A stretch of DNA of 64,000 bases. It comes from Clostridia bacterium. GTDB taxonomy: Bacteria; Bacillota; Clostridia; Oscillospirales; UBA644. Below, piece by piece: positions 50,144 to 59,214 of the stretch; within the stretch, counting starts at the first letter, position 1; each line of letters opens with the position of its first letter. The notes below the pieces were generated by a model, which was not told where the DNA came from, did no database searches, and was given only the letters and a program-made list of their open reading frames with translations. Made by a program: the position numbers and the translations under genes. Where the stretch lies: positions 1-64,000 of the forward strand of contig JAFRTE010000043.1 of assembly GCA_017427285.1 (NCBI GenBank), written 5' to 3'.

Positions 50144-51208
50144 ATGAACAGAAGGACCGTAAGGATAAACGTCGGAAAAGGGTACGACGTTTATATAGAA
50201 AACGGAATACTTTCTCACTGCGGAGAATTATTTAAAAAATCCGCGGGAAATACTCGCGCCGCGATAATCACGGATTCGAACGTTGCTAATCTGTATCTTG
50301 AAAAAGTTGCTTCGTCCCTAAAAAACGAGGATATCCCCGTTGAAAGCTTTGTTTTTGAGGCGGGCGAAAAATCGAAAAACATAAATACTCTTACAAGTAT
50401 CCTTGAATTTCTTGCCGAAAACAGGCTTACGAAAGCGGATACGGTTGTCGCTCTGGGCGGAGGGGTGACCGGCGATCTGGCAGGATTTGCAGCGTCGGTT
50501 TATTTTCGCGGTATAAATCTTATTCAAATGCCCACTACCCTTCTTTCCGCCGTCGATTCATCGGTCGGAGGAAAAACAGCCGTAAATCTCTCTTCCGGAA
50601 AAAATCTTGCCGGAACCTTCAAGCAGCCGAAAGCGGTTATCTGCGACCCCGAAACACTTTTAACCCTGCCCGACGGGGAATTTCGAAACGGTAAGGCGGA
50701 GGTTATAAAATACGGCATCCTTTTCAGCAAAGAGCTTTTTGACGGTTTTGCGGACGGTGCGAAAGGAAAAGATATCGGGGAAACAATCGAAAGCTGCGTC
50801 GCTTTCAAGGGGAAAACGGTGGAAAACGATGAATTTGACAGCGGAGAAAGAAAGCTGCTGAATCTCGGTCACACCGTAGGACACTCGATAGAAAAATGCA
50901 GTAATTTTACCGTTCCTCACGGTTTTGCCGTTGCCGCAGGGATAGCTATAGTTGCGAGAGCAGGCGAAAAAATCGGTATTACGCAAAACGGAACGGCGAA
51001 GGCGATCGAAAACGTACTTGAAAACAACGGACTTCCGATCGATTCCGAATTTTCCGTAAAAGACCTCGTATCTGCGGCGCTTTCGGACAAAAAACGTGAC
51101 GGAGACAAAATAACGCTTGTTATTCCCCAAAAAATCGGTAAATGCATATTAAAAGACTTATCTGTAAACGATCTTGAAGATTTTATTGACAAAGGTAAAA
51201 AATACTGA
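50144..51208 (+). CDS. aroB: 3-dehydroquinate synthase
   Basis: 354 residues. NAD-binding GGGVTGDLAGFAASVYFRGI, then PTTLLSAVDSSVGGKTAVN, RNGKAEVIKYGI and LNLGHTVGHSIEK with the metal-binding residues. Converts DAHP to dehydroquinate. Stop and next start overlap by 1 nt (TGATG). Confidence 0.97.
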   Translation: MNRRTVRINVGKGYDVYIENGILSHCGELFKKSAGNTRAAIITDSNVANLYLEKVASSLKNEDIPVESFVFEAGEKSKNINTLTSILEFLAENRLTKADTVVALGGGVTGDLAGFAASVYFRGINLIQMPTTLLSAVDSSVGGKTAVNLSSGKNLAGTFKQPKAVICDPETLLTLPDGEFRNGKAEVIKYGILFSKELFDGFADGAKGKDIGETIESCVAFKGKTVENDEFDSGERKLLNLGHTVGHSIEKCSNFTVPHGFAVAAGIAIVARAGEKIGITQNGTAKAIENVLENNGLPIDSEFSVKDLVSAALSDKKRDGDKITLVIPQKIGKCILKDLSVNDLEDFIDKGKKY

Positions 51209-52464
51209 TGGACGCATGTATTACTCCCTCCCCTCTTTTCGGCAGAATAAACGCCGTCGGTTCTAAATCGGACATCCACAGACTGCTGATATGTTCTGCT
51301 TTTGCGGATAAAAAAACGGAGATTAGCGGTTTTTTTCTCTCCGATGATATTGCGGCAACCGTAAGATGTATAGAAGCGTTGGGAGCGTCGGTCGAAATTT
51401 ACGACGAGAGATGCTTTGTAACCCCGATCGCGAATTATTCCGGAAATCCCTTTCTTGATTGCGGTGAAAGCGGGACAACGCTTCGGTTTATGCTTCCGAC
51501 AGCATGTGCGGTATGCGAAAAAGCCGCTTTTTCCGGCAGCGGAAGATTGCCCGAACGCCCGATAGATGAACTTATAGTTGCGTTAAGCTTCGGCGGGGTT
51601 GATTTTTCAGGCAAAAAGCTGCCGTTTTCAACAAAAGGGAAGCTGAAATCCGGGGAATACCGGTTGCCGGGGAATATAAGCTCTCAGTATATATCGGGGC
51701 TTCTTACGGCGCTCTGTCTTATTGAAGGCAAGAGCGAAATAATGCTTACAACACCTCTCGAGTCTGCCGCATACGTTGATATGACCCTCGCTACGCTCTC
51801 TCTTTTCGGCGCGGAAATTATTGCTGAAAACGGGAAATACACGGTTTACGGCAAAGGAAAGCTCGTATCGCCCGAAAAGGCGGTCGCAGACGGCGACTGG
51901 TCTAACGCTCTCTTTTTTATGGTTGCGGGCGCAATAGGACAAAGCGTTGAAATAAACGGACTTTCACTGTCAAGCGTTCAGGGAGATAAGGCGGCGGCTG
52001 AGATATTAAAGCGTTTCGGCGCAGACGTTGCAGTTAAAAACAATACTGTTTACATTAAACACGATAATCTTTGCGGATGCGATATAGATATTTCGCAAAT
52101 TCCCGATACGCTTCCCGCTCTTGCCGTTGCAGCTGCTTTTGCGAACGGAAAATCACTTTTTTTCGGCGGGAAACGGCTTAGGATGAAAGAGAGCGACAGA
52201 ATTGCAACGACATGCGACATGATAAACTCGCTCGGAGGAAAAGCTGAGGAAACGGAAGACGGACTTACCGTATACGGCAATGGCGGTCTTTCGGGCGGGA
52301 TCGCAAACGGTGAAAACGATCACAGAATAGTTATGGCTGCCGCAGCTGCGGCATCGGGTTGTAAAGACAAAGTAGCGATAAAAGGCGTTGAGGCGGTAAA
52401 TAAATCATATCCGACATTTTTTTCGGATTTTAAAAAGCTCGGAGGGATAGCAGATGTCATCTGA
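51208..52464 (+). CDS. aroA: 5-enolpyruvylshikimate-3-phosphate synthase
   Basis: 418 residues. Conserved blocks: VGSKSDIHRLLICSAFA, DCGESGTTLRFMLP, ISSQYISGLLTAL and RMKESDRIATT. The catalytic Asp/Glu/Lys set is present. The N-terminal Lys that is usually in SKS is present as GSKSD. It makes EPSP from shikimate-3-phosphate and PEP. Overlaps aroC by 11 nt. Confidence 0.96.
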   Translation: MDACITPSPLFGRINAVGSKSDIHRLLICSAFADKKTEISGFFLSDDIAATVRCIEALGASVEIYDERCFVTPIANYSGNPFLDCGESGTTLRFMLPTACAVCEKAAFSGSGRLPERPIDELIVALSFGGVDFSGKKLPFSTKGKLKSGEYRLPGNISSQYISGLLTALCLIEGKSEIMLTTPLESAAYVDMTLATLSLFGAEIIAENGKYTVYGKGKLVSPEKAVADGDWSNALFFMVAGAIGQSVEINGLSLSSVQGDKAAAEILKRFGADVAVKNNTVYIKHDNLCGCDIDISQIPDTLPALAVAAAFANGKSLFFGGKRLRMKESDRIATTCDMINSLGGKAEETEDGLTVYGNGGLSGGIANGENDHRIVMAAAAAASGCKDKVAIKGVEAVNKSYPTFFSDFKKLGGIADVI

Positions 52465-53563
52465 ATACGGAAAAATGCTGAAAATATCTGTTTTCGGTCA
52501 GTCTCACGGAAAAGCGGTCGGCGTAAATATCGACGGACTTCCCGCGGGAGAGGAAATTGACGAAGAAAAGCTTTGCGCTTTTATGCAAAGGCGCGCTCCG
52601 GGCAAAAACGCCGTTTCGACCGAAAGAAAAGAGGAGGACGCCCCGATTTTTCTGTCGGGGATCGTAAACGGCAGGACGTGCGGAAGTCCTATATGCGCGA
52701 TTATCGAAAACAAAGACGTCCGCCCTGCCGATTACGAAGGATTTGCGGTAACGCCGCGCCCGGGGCATGCGGATTATACTGCAGTCGTTAAATACGGAAA
52801 AGGCGCAGACGTAAGAGGCGGCGGCCATTTTTCCGGAAGACTGACGGCGCCGATATGTATTGCGGGCGGATTAGCAAAGCAGATTCTTGAAAGAAGAGGC
52901 ATTTACATCGGAGCGCATCTTGCGTCTGTTGGAAATGAAAAAGACGACGCATTTCCGATATACCCGACAAAAGAACTTTTTGAAGAGATCGAAAATAAGC
53001 CGCTTCCCGTAATAAACGGCGAAAGCGGAGAGAGAATGACAGAGGCTATAAAGTCCGCCGCGGCTCAGCTCGATTCTGTGGGAGGCACGGTGGAATGCGC
53101 AGTTATCGGTGTTAAGGCAGGCGTCGGCTCGCCGATGTTTGACGGGCTTGAAAACCGCATAGCCGCAGCGGTTTTCGGGATCCCTGCGGTAAAAGGGATA
53201 GAATTCGGCGCGGGGTTTGAATCGTCAAAAATGTTCGGATCGGAAAACAACGACGCTTTTGAGATAAAAGACGGTAAAGTTGCGACAAAAACGAATAACT
53301 GCGGGGGAATCCTCGGAGGGATATCAAACGGAATGCCGATAGTTTTTAGGGTTGCGTTTAAACCGACCCCGTCAATAGGGAAAGAACAGAAAACCGTAGA
53401 TCTTGAAACGGTGACAGATACTGTAATAACGGTTAAAGGGAGACATGACCCGTGCGTTGCGGTAAGGGCCGTTCCCGCCGTTGAAGCGATAGCGGCGATA
53501 GTTATGCTTGATATTTTGCTGGAGGAAAACGATGGAATTATCCGAAATCAGGAAGAAAATTGA
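52454..53563 (+). CDS. aroC: Chorismate synthase
   Basis: 369 residues. KISVFGQSHGKAVGV, RPGHADYTAVVKYG, RGGGHFSGRLTAPI and RHDPCVAVRAVPAVEA are the FMN- and EPSP-binding blocks. It forms chorismate. Overlaps pheA by 32 nt. Confidence 0.97.
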   Translation: MSSEYGKMLKISVFGQSHGKAVGVNIDGLPAGEEIDEEKLCAFMQRRAPGKNAVSTERKEEDAPIFLSGIVNGRTCGSPICAIIENKDVRPADYEGFAVTPRPGHADYTAVVKYGKGADVRGGGHFSGRLTAPICIAGGLAKQILERRGIYIGAHLASVGNEKDDAFPIYPTKELFEEIENKPLPVINGESGERMTEAIKSAAAQLDSVGGTVECAVIGVKAGVGSPMFDGLENRIAAAVFGIPAVKGIEFGAGFESSKMFGSENNDAFEIKDGKVATKTNNCGGILGGISNGMPIVFRVAFKPTPSIGKEQKTVDLETVTDTVITVKGRHDPCVAVRAVPAVEAIAAIVMLDILLEENDGIIRNQEEN

Positions 53564-54671
53564 CGAGACCGACGAAAAGCTTCTGCCTCTTTTTCTTGAA
53601 AGAATGAATCTTTCCGCGGAAGCGGTACGATATAAAGCGGAGCACTCGATGCCGATACTGAATAAATCAAGAGAAAGCGAAATACTTGAGCGCGTAATGC
53701 GAGAAAGCGGCGATATGGAGCAGTACGCCCACCGTCTTTATATGATGATTTTTGAGCTGAGCAGAGCATATCAGGCAACGCTGTCGCATAAAAATTCAAA
53801 AATTACGGAAGAGATAAAAAAGGCGATCGCCGATTCGGAGACATCTTTGCCTCAAAGAGCGGCGGTAGCGTGTCAGGGAGTTGAAGGAGCATACTCGGAA
53901 GAGGCGGCAACAAAGATGTTTCCGCGCGGAAATCTGATGTTTTTTAAATCGTTCGAAGCGGTTTTCGAAGCGGTTGAAAGCGGACTTTGCCGATACGGAA
54001 CGGTGCCTGTCGAAAACAGTTCCAACGGTCCCGTAAAAGAGATATACGATCTTCTGCGCATAAAAAACGTGAAAATCGTAAAAAGCGACAGACTTTGCAT
54101 ACGCCACGAGCTGATCGGTCTGCCCGGAACGAAGCCCGAAGAAATAAAAGAGATACGCTCGCACAGGCAGGCGCTCGGTCAATGCAGCGAATATCTGAAA
54201 AAGCTGGGAGCGGACGTAACTATCGTCCCCTATCCCAACACCGCGATGGCGGCAAAGTCGGTGGCAGACGGGAAGGATAAGTCCGTTGCGGCAATAGCGT
54301 CGCATTCCGTATGCGAAATATACGGGCTTGAAACCGTTGAGGAAAACATCCAAAACAGCGATAACAATTATACGCGGTTTATATGTATTTCTCAAAAAGC
54401 GGAAATCTATCCCGGAGCGAACAGAATAAGCTTTGTTGTTGAATGTGAAAACAGACCAGGTGCGCTTTATTCCATAATTGCGAAGTTGGCGGCGCTCGGA
54501 ATAGATATTTTGAAGCTTGAAAATTATCCGATAGTCGGACGCAATTTTGATTACGTATTCTTTTTTGATATCGCCGCGAGCGTTAAGGACGTAAAAACGC
54601 TGGCGATGCTTGAAAGCATTGAATATGAGTGTAAAAAGCTGATTTTCCTCGGAAACTACTCGGAGGGTTGA
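53532..54671 (+). CDS. pheA: Bifunctional chorismate mutase/prephenate dehydratase (P-protein)
   Basis: 379 residues. An AroQ-type chorismate mutase (1 to about 85, LSEIRKKIDETDEKLLPLFL) is followed by prephenate dehydratase (about 110-285, with the catalytic Thr in NYTRF at 279-283) and an ACT domain (from about 298, RPGALYSII at 308-316) for Phe feedback. It converts chorismate to phenylpyruvate, and its presence explains Phe as the controlling amino acid. A start at 53508 is possible in frame, but GGAGG is spaced for the ATG at 53532. It abuts the next gene with no gap. Confidence 0.94.
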   Translation: MELSEIRKKIDETDEKLLPLFLERMNLSAEAVRYKAEHSMPILNKSRESEILERVMRESGDMEQYAHRLYMMIFELSRAYQATLSHKNSKITEEIKKAIADSETSLPQRAAVACQGVEGAYSEEAATKMFPRGNLMFFKSFEAVFEAVESGLCRYGTVPVENSSNGPVKEIYDLLRIKNVKIVKSDRLCIRHELIGLPGTKPEEIKEIRSHRQALGQCSEYLKKLGADVTIVPYPNTAMAAKSVADGKDKSVAAIASHSVCEIYGLETVEENIQNSDNNYTRFICISQKAEIYPGANRISFVVECENRPGALYSIIAKLAALGIDILKLENYPIVGRNFDYVFFFDIAASVKDVKTLAMLESIEYECKKLIFLGNYSEG

Positions 54672-55913
54672 ATGGAAGAAAAGATATACGGTCTTCTTGG
54701 AAGGAAGCTTGGACACAGCTATTCCGTCAACGTACACCGAAAGCTCGGAAACAACGCCTACAGACTTTACGAACTCGAACCCGACGGACTGGAAGCGTTT
54801 ATCAGAAGCGAAAACGTCGGTGGGCTCAACGTGACGATCCCGTATAAAGTTGAAGCGATGAAATACTGCGACGTTATTTCGCCCGAAGCGGAAGAGATAG
54901 GCGCGGTAAACACGATCGTAAGAAAAAACGGCAAAATATTCGGATACAATTCGGATAAATACGGATTTATACATATGCTCGAAAAATGCGGGATCGACGT
55001 TTCGGGCAAAAAGGTAATCGTTCTTGGCAGCGGCGGAGCAAGCAAAACGGCATGTTACTGCGTTAAAAGCCTCGGGGCGAAAGAGCTTACGGTTATTTCA
55101 AGAAACGGAGAAAACAACTACGGGAATATAGACAAGCATTTCAACGCTGAAATAATAATAAACGCAACGCCCGTCGGGATGTATCCCGAAAACGGCAGTT
55201 CTCCCGTTGAGCTTGACAGATTTACGGCGTGTAAGGGCGTAGTTGACATGATCTACAATCCGCTTCGGACAAAACTGCTGCTTGACGCAGAAAGGCTCGG
55301 GATCAGATCTGCAGGCGGACTTTCGATGCTGACGGCGCAGGCAAAAAAGGCGGCAGAGTATTTTTTTGATACGGAATATCCCGATGGAATAACGGACGAA
55401 ATAACGGACGAAATAATACGGGAATGCGAAAATATCGTAATTATCGGTATGCCGGGAAGCGGAAAAAGCGTTATCGGGACGGCGCTTGCGAAAATAACGG
55501 GAAGAGAGCTGTTTGATACCGACACCGAGATCGAAAAAAACACGGGGAAGAGCATTCCGCGAATTTTTGCCGAAGACGGCGAAAAAAAATTCAGGGAAGC
55601 GGAAAGTGAAACCGTTGAGTATCTCGGAAAGCAGTCCGGCAAAATAATAGTTACGGGCGGCGGTGCGGTGACGGTTGAAAAAAACTTCGGTTTTCTCAGA
55701 CAAAACGGGCGTATTTATGAGATAAAACGCGATATCTCTCTTCTTTCGAGAGACGGGCGCCCACTTTCGCAGAGAGCGGATCTTGCTGAAATGTACGCCA
55801 AAAGACGGCCCATGTATGAAAAATTCAGAGACGTTTGCATAAATAACGACAAAACGCCCGAAGACGCGGCGGAGAAGATAAGGAGAGATTTTTATGAAAA
55901 TTCTCGTTATTAA
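54672..55913 (+). CDS. aroEK: Shikimate dehydrogenase–shikimate kinase fusion
   Basis: 413 residues. Residues 1 to about 235 are AroE: shikimate site LGHSYSVNVHRKL, catalytic Lys59 in NVTIPYKV, Asp95 in YNSDKYGF, NADP loop VLGSGGASKTA, and Gln in GLSMLTAQA. After a short acidic linker with a duplicated ITDE motif (about 240-248), residues 253-413 are AroK, with P-loop GMPGSGKS (259-266), FDTDTEIE and VTGGGAV. The kinase half is complete. One chain does the reduction of dehydroshikimate and phosphorylation of shikimate, two successive steps. Overlaps aroQ by 20 nt. Confidence 0.95.
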   Translation: MEEKIYGLLGRKLGHSYSVNVHRKLGNNAYRLYELEPDGLEAFIRSENVGGLNVTIPYKVEAMKYCDVISPEAEEIGAVNTIVRKNGKIFGYNSDKYGFIHMLEKCGIDVSGKKVIVLGSGGASKTACYCVKSLGAKELTVISRNGENNYGNIDKHFNAEIIINATPVGMYPENGSSPVELDRFTACKGVVDMIYNPLRTKLLLDAERLGIRSAGGLSMLTAQAKKAAEYFFDTEYPDGITDEITDEIIRECENIVIIGMPGSGKSVIGTALAKITGRELFDTDTEIEKNTGKSIPRIFAEDGEKKFREAESETVEYLGKQSGKIIVTGGGAVTVEKNFGFLRQNGRIYEIKRDISLLSRDGRPLSQRADLAEMYAKRRPMYEKFRDVCINNDKTPEDAAEKIRRDFYENSRY

Positions 55914-56319
55914 CGGACCGAATATCAATATGCTCGGGATACGCGAACCCGAAATTTACGGGAAAGGGACATACGCGCAGCTGACGGAAGAGATCAGTAA
56001 AAAAGCGGATGAGCTGGGGGTCACGGTCGAGTTTTTTCAGTCCAACCATGAGGGCGACATCGTTGACAAAATACAGCAGGCATATGGTAATTTTGACGGA
56101 ATAATCATAAATCCGGCGGCGTACACGCATACGAGCATCGCAATACCCGACGCGATCAAGGCGGTAGGCCTGCCGACGGTGGAAGTCCATATTTCCGACC
56201 CGGATATCAGGGAGGATTTCAGAAAGATATCGTACGTTAGACCCGTATGCAAGGCGACAGTAAAGGGCAAAGGGTTTGCGGGATATACCGAAGCGCTGCG
56301 TATTCTGAAAGAAAGATAA
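55894..56319 (+). CDS. aroQ: 3-dehydroquinate dehydratase, type II
   Basis: 141 residues. INGPNINMLGIREPEIYG contains the catalytic Tyr and Arg, QSNHEGDIVDKI follows, then INPAAYTHTSIAI and VEVHISD with the catalytic His in the type II arrangement. It supplies dehydroshikimate to the AroE half of the preceding protein, so steps two to seven of the shikimate pathway are all in this operon. Ends 6 nt before a strong terminator. Confidence 0.97.
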   Translation: MKILVINGPNINMLGIREPEIYGKGTYAQLTEEISKKADELGVTVEFFQSNHEGDIVDKIQQAYGNFDGIIINPAAYTHTSIAIPDAIKAVGLPTVEVHISDPDIREDFRKISYVRPVCKATVKGKGFAGYTEALRILKER

Positions 56320-56324
56320 AATAA

Positions 56325-56358
56325 AATGCTTACCCGAAAAGGTAAGCATTATTTTTTT
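56325..56358. terminator. Bidirectional terminator between the aro operon and the MATE gene
   Basis: AATGCTTACC-CGAAAA-GGTAAGCATT with T7 on the plus strand and TTATTTTAT on the minus strand. Confidence 0.9.
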
Positions 56359-56363
56359 ATCGG

Positions 56364-57740
56364 TCAGTCTTCAAGAGCTGGATCGTATTGTTTGTCGGAT
56401 CGGACATGCTTTTTGTAATTGATAAAAAATGCGATAAGCTGGACGATAAACGTGACTGTCCAGGAAACGGCGTATGAAAGATAGAGGACCTCGGGCGTAT
56501 GAAACTGTTCGAGGCGGAAGACGGAGAAAATCCAGACGATACGAAGTCCGCAAATGCCGAGAATAGATATTATCATCGGGGTAACGGACGAGCCCATGCC
56601 GCGAAGAGCGCCCGTTGTGACATCCATAAGTCCGCAGAGAAAATACGGAAGCGAGATAAAGGCAAGTCTGACGATCCCGGCGGAAATCGCCTCTGCGGAG
56701 TCTGTAATATAGATCGAGAGGAGCTGTTTTCCGAAGATATTTACGAGCGAGCCGTTGACTATGCCCACAACGGTTACGCATGCGAGGCAGATCCAGAGAG
56801 CTTTGACGGCGCGCTTATATTTTTTTGCGCCCGTGCACTGACCCGTAAAGTTGACGGCGGTTTGATGAAAAGCGTTGATGGTTACGTAAACGAAGCCCTC
56901 GATATTGCCTGCGGCGGCGTTTCCGGACATAAAAACGTCGCCGAAAGAGTTTATGGAAGACTGAATAATAACGTTGGAAATCGAAAACAGGGAGCCCTGT
57001 ATTCCCGCCGGAAGTCCGATACGGACGATTTTGAGAAACTGCATTTTGTAAAAGCGCATTTTCGTAAGAAAAAGGCGGCAGGAATCTGTTCTGACCATTA
57101 ACGCCCTTACAACGAGCACTGCGGAAACGCCCTGCGAGATGATAGTAGCCAGGGCAACGCCCGCAACGCTTAAATTGAAAACGGTAACAAAAATGATATT
57201 AAGTATAACGTTTACAACGCCGGCGATCGAAAGGTAAATCAGCGGGCCTCTTGTATCGCCTACCGCGCGGAGAATGGACGAGCAGAAATTATAGACCATT
57301 GAAAACGTCATTCCGCAAAAATAGATACTCATATATACCGTCGAAAGGCCGAGGACATTTTCAGGAGTGCCCATCATTTCAAGAAAAATCCTTGAAAATA
57401 TAACTCCGATAAGCGTAAGGACAATTCCGCTGACGATAGCCGTTGGAAGCGCGGTATGAACCGTTTTGTGAACGGCGTTATCATCGTTTCCTCCGTAGGC
57501 GTGAGCGACGGTAACGCCAGCGCCGACAGAAAGACCGACAAAAAGATTTATTATCAGATTTGTAACCGAACCCGTGGCGCCGACGGCGGCAACGGTCAGG
57601 CTTCCGCAAAATCTGCCGACGACAACAAGATCGGCGGCATTGAAAAGAAGCTGCAAAACGCTTGTAAGAATGATCGGGATTGTATACTTTACGATATTCC
57701 AGAAAAGCGGACCTCGGAGTATCGCGTTATTGTTATTCAT
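56364..57740 (-). CDS. MATE family efflux transporter
   Basis: 458 residues, about 12 helices. Starts PLFWNIVKYTIPIILTSVLQLLFNAADLVVVGRFCG, then AAVGATGSVTNLI and SVGAGVTVAHAYG, the classical MATE N-half pattern. It differs clearly in sequence from the other MATE protein at 34003. Likely a Na+- or H+-driven exporter. Monocistronic, with its own promoter. Confidence 0.9.
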   Translation of the reverse strand: MNNNNAILRGPLFWNIVKYTIPIILTSVLQLLFNAADLVVVGRFCGSLTVAAVGATGSVTNLIINLFVGLSVGAGVTVAHAYGGNDDNAVHKTVHTALPTAIVSGIVLTLIGVIFSRIFLEMMGTPENVLGLSTVYMSIYFCGMTFSMVYNFCSSILRAVGDTRGPLIYLSIAGVVNVILNIIFVTVFNLSVAGVALATIISQGVSAVLVVRALMVRTDSCRLFLTKMRFYKMQFLKIVRIGLPAGIQGSLFSISNVIIQSSINSFGDVFMSGNAAAGNIEGFVYVTINAFHQTAVNFTGQCTGAKKYKRAVKALWICLACVTVVGIVNGSLVNIFGKQLLSIYITDSAEAISAGIVRLAFISLPYFLCGLMDVTTGALRGMGSSVTPMIISILGICGLRIVWIFSVFRLEQFHTPEVLYLSYAVSWTVTFIVQLIAFFINYKKHVRSDKQYDPALED

Positions 57741-57773
57741 TTATTATACCTTCGTTTCTTCGATAACCCGAGT

Positions 57774-57802
57774 ATTATAGCATATAATCAGGAATAATGC
57801 AA
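57774..57802 (-). promoter_or_regulatory. Promoter of the second MATE gene
   Basis: Minus strand TTGCAT (57802-57797), 17-nt spacer, TATAAT (57779-57774). Confidence 0.7.
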
Positions 57803-57843
57803 TAACTTCGCGAAAATAAAATCAGTTGTCAAAAAACTGTCAA

Positions 57844-57869
57844 TTTACAGGGGAGCCATGCTCTGTAAA
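57844..57869 (-). terminator. Possible terminator of the MFS/GDPD-MsrA operon
   Basis: TTTACAG pairs with CTGTAAA around a 12-nt loop on the minus strand. The T tract (GTTTTTT) begins only about 7 nt later, so this call is weak. Confidence 0.35.
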
Positions 57870-57880
57870 ATCAGAAAGCT

Positions 57881-59212
57881 TTACATGTTGGGATCGGCGT
57901 TCTTTTTTCTTCCGGATGAGATAAGCTCGCAGGCGAACTCTTCGGGGTGTTTGAGATAGTAATCCTGATGTTCTTCGCCCGCTTCCCAGAAAGATTTAAA
58001 TGGTTCTGCGCTGACAAAAGCTTTTTTGCCTGCGCTTTTTTCAAGGTTGGCGATCTTCGATAGCGCAACGGTTTTTTCTTCGTCGTTCAAACAGTAAACG
58101 GCGAGCGTATAGGAACGTCCGCGGTCGATAAACTGTCCGCCCGAATCGAAAGGATCGACCTTTGAAAGGAAAATATCGAAAAGCTCTCCGAATGAAACGG
58201 AAGAGGGGTCGTAATCTATTTTTACAGTCTCGCGATGACCGGTTTTCTGACGTTTTACGTCTTCATACGTCGGGTTTGGCTCATCGCCGCCCGAAAAGCC
58301 GGCAGTGACGGAAATAACGCCGCTTTTTTCTTTAAAATCGGGCGTTATACACCAAAAGCATCCGCCCGCGAAATACGCCGATCTAACGGGATCGTTGACC
58401 GTGCTTTCCGAAAGACGCTCAAAAATCGCATGCTCGCCGAGGAGACGGACGGAGGCAAGCTCCTCCTTTCCGCGGACGGTCCAGACAAACTTGGGAGCGC
58501 GGAAAAATCGGGTGGTCAAAAATACGGGAAACGACTTTCTGCACTCTTTATTAAAGGCGATAAAATCGGGACGGGAGACGAAATTGAATGCCATCAGGGT
58601 AAGAAAAACCGTTATCGGATTGTATTTTTTCTGATCTTTGCAGACGTTTGTATAAAGCTGACCGGTGATAACGCCTTTAAGCAGTTTTTTTATCCTGCCG
58701 ATGAGGAACGGATTGAAAGATTCGACGATATAAGGGCCGGAATACTCTTTTAAGACGGGAGCTGCCACGTCGCAAAGGGAGGTGTCAAGGTTTTCACCTT
58801 TAAGCTCAACGAGAATCGGTACTTTTCCGTCTATAAGAGACAAAACCTCGGTAAATTTCGGGATACGCTGATCAGTGCCCGAAAGACGGAGCGTTTCTAT
58901 CTCTTTTGACGTCATTTTGCAGAGATTCTTGTCGACCCCCGTCATTCTTTTTGCGTTACTGTCGTGAAAAACGAATATTTCGCCGTCAGACGAAAGCTGA
59001 ATATCAAGTTCAACTCCCACGCCCTCTTTTAGCGCGCGTTCAAAAGCCGCAAGCGAGTTTTCGGGGATATTATCGGAATAAAGTCCGCGGTGCGCGTATT
59101 CGCAAAGCAGTCCGTCAAAATCGGGAGTTTTGATCTTCGGTCGGACGAGGACGAAAACATAAAGTAAAAACAGCGCTGCGAGGACAGCGAGGATAATTAT
59201 TGCCGCCTGCAC
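57881..59212 (-). CDS. Fusion of glycerophosphodiester phosphodiesterase and methionine sulfoxide reductase A
   Basis: 443 residues. One N-terminal membrane helix (about 3-23) is followed by a GDPD domain (about 30-270) with AHRGLYSDNIPENSLAAF, catalytic His41/Arg42, Glu68 and Asp70 in VELDIQL, and HD at 83-84. From about 277 comes a complete MsrA with GCFWC (nucleophile Cys285), GFSGGDEPNPTYEDV, GHRETVKIDYDP and GEEHQDYYLKHP. The Arg/Lys after the helix suggests that both domains face the cytoplasm. GDPD releases glycerol-3-phosphate from phospholipid head-group diesters; MsrA repairs methionine-S-sulfoxide. Joining them is unusual. GTG start, 2 nt after the MFS stop codon. Confidence 0.88.
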   Translation of the reverse strand: MQAAIIILAVLAALFLLYVFVLVRPKIKTPDFDGLLCEYAHRGLYSDNIPENSLAAFERALKEGVGVELDIQLSSDGEIFVFHDSNAKRMTGVDKNLCKMTSKEIETLRLSGTDQRIPKFTEVLSLIDGKVPILVELKGENLDTSLCDVAAPVLKEYSGPYIVESFNPFLIGRIKKLLKGVITGQLYTNVCKDQKKYNPITVFLTLMAFNFVSRPDFIAFNKECRKSFPVFLTTRFFRAPKFVWTVRGKEELASVRLLGEHAIFERLSESTVNDPVRSAYFAGGCFWCITPDFKEKSGVISVTAGFSGGDEPNPTYEDVKRQKTGHRETVKIDYDPSSVSFGELFDIFLSKVDPFDSGGQFIDRGRSYTLAVYCLNDEEKTVALSKIANLEKSAGKKAFVSAEPFKSFWEAGEEHQDYYLKHPEEFACELISSGRKKNADPNM

Positions 59213-59214
59213 GG

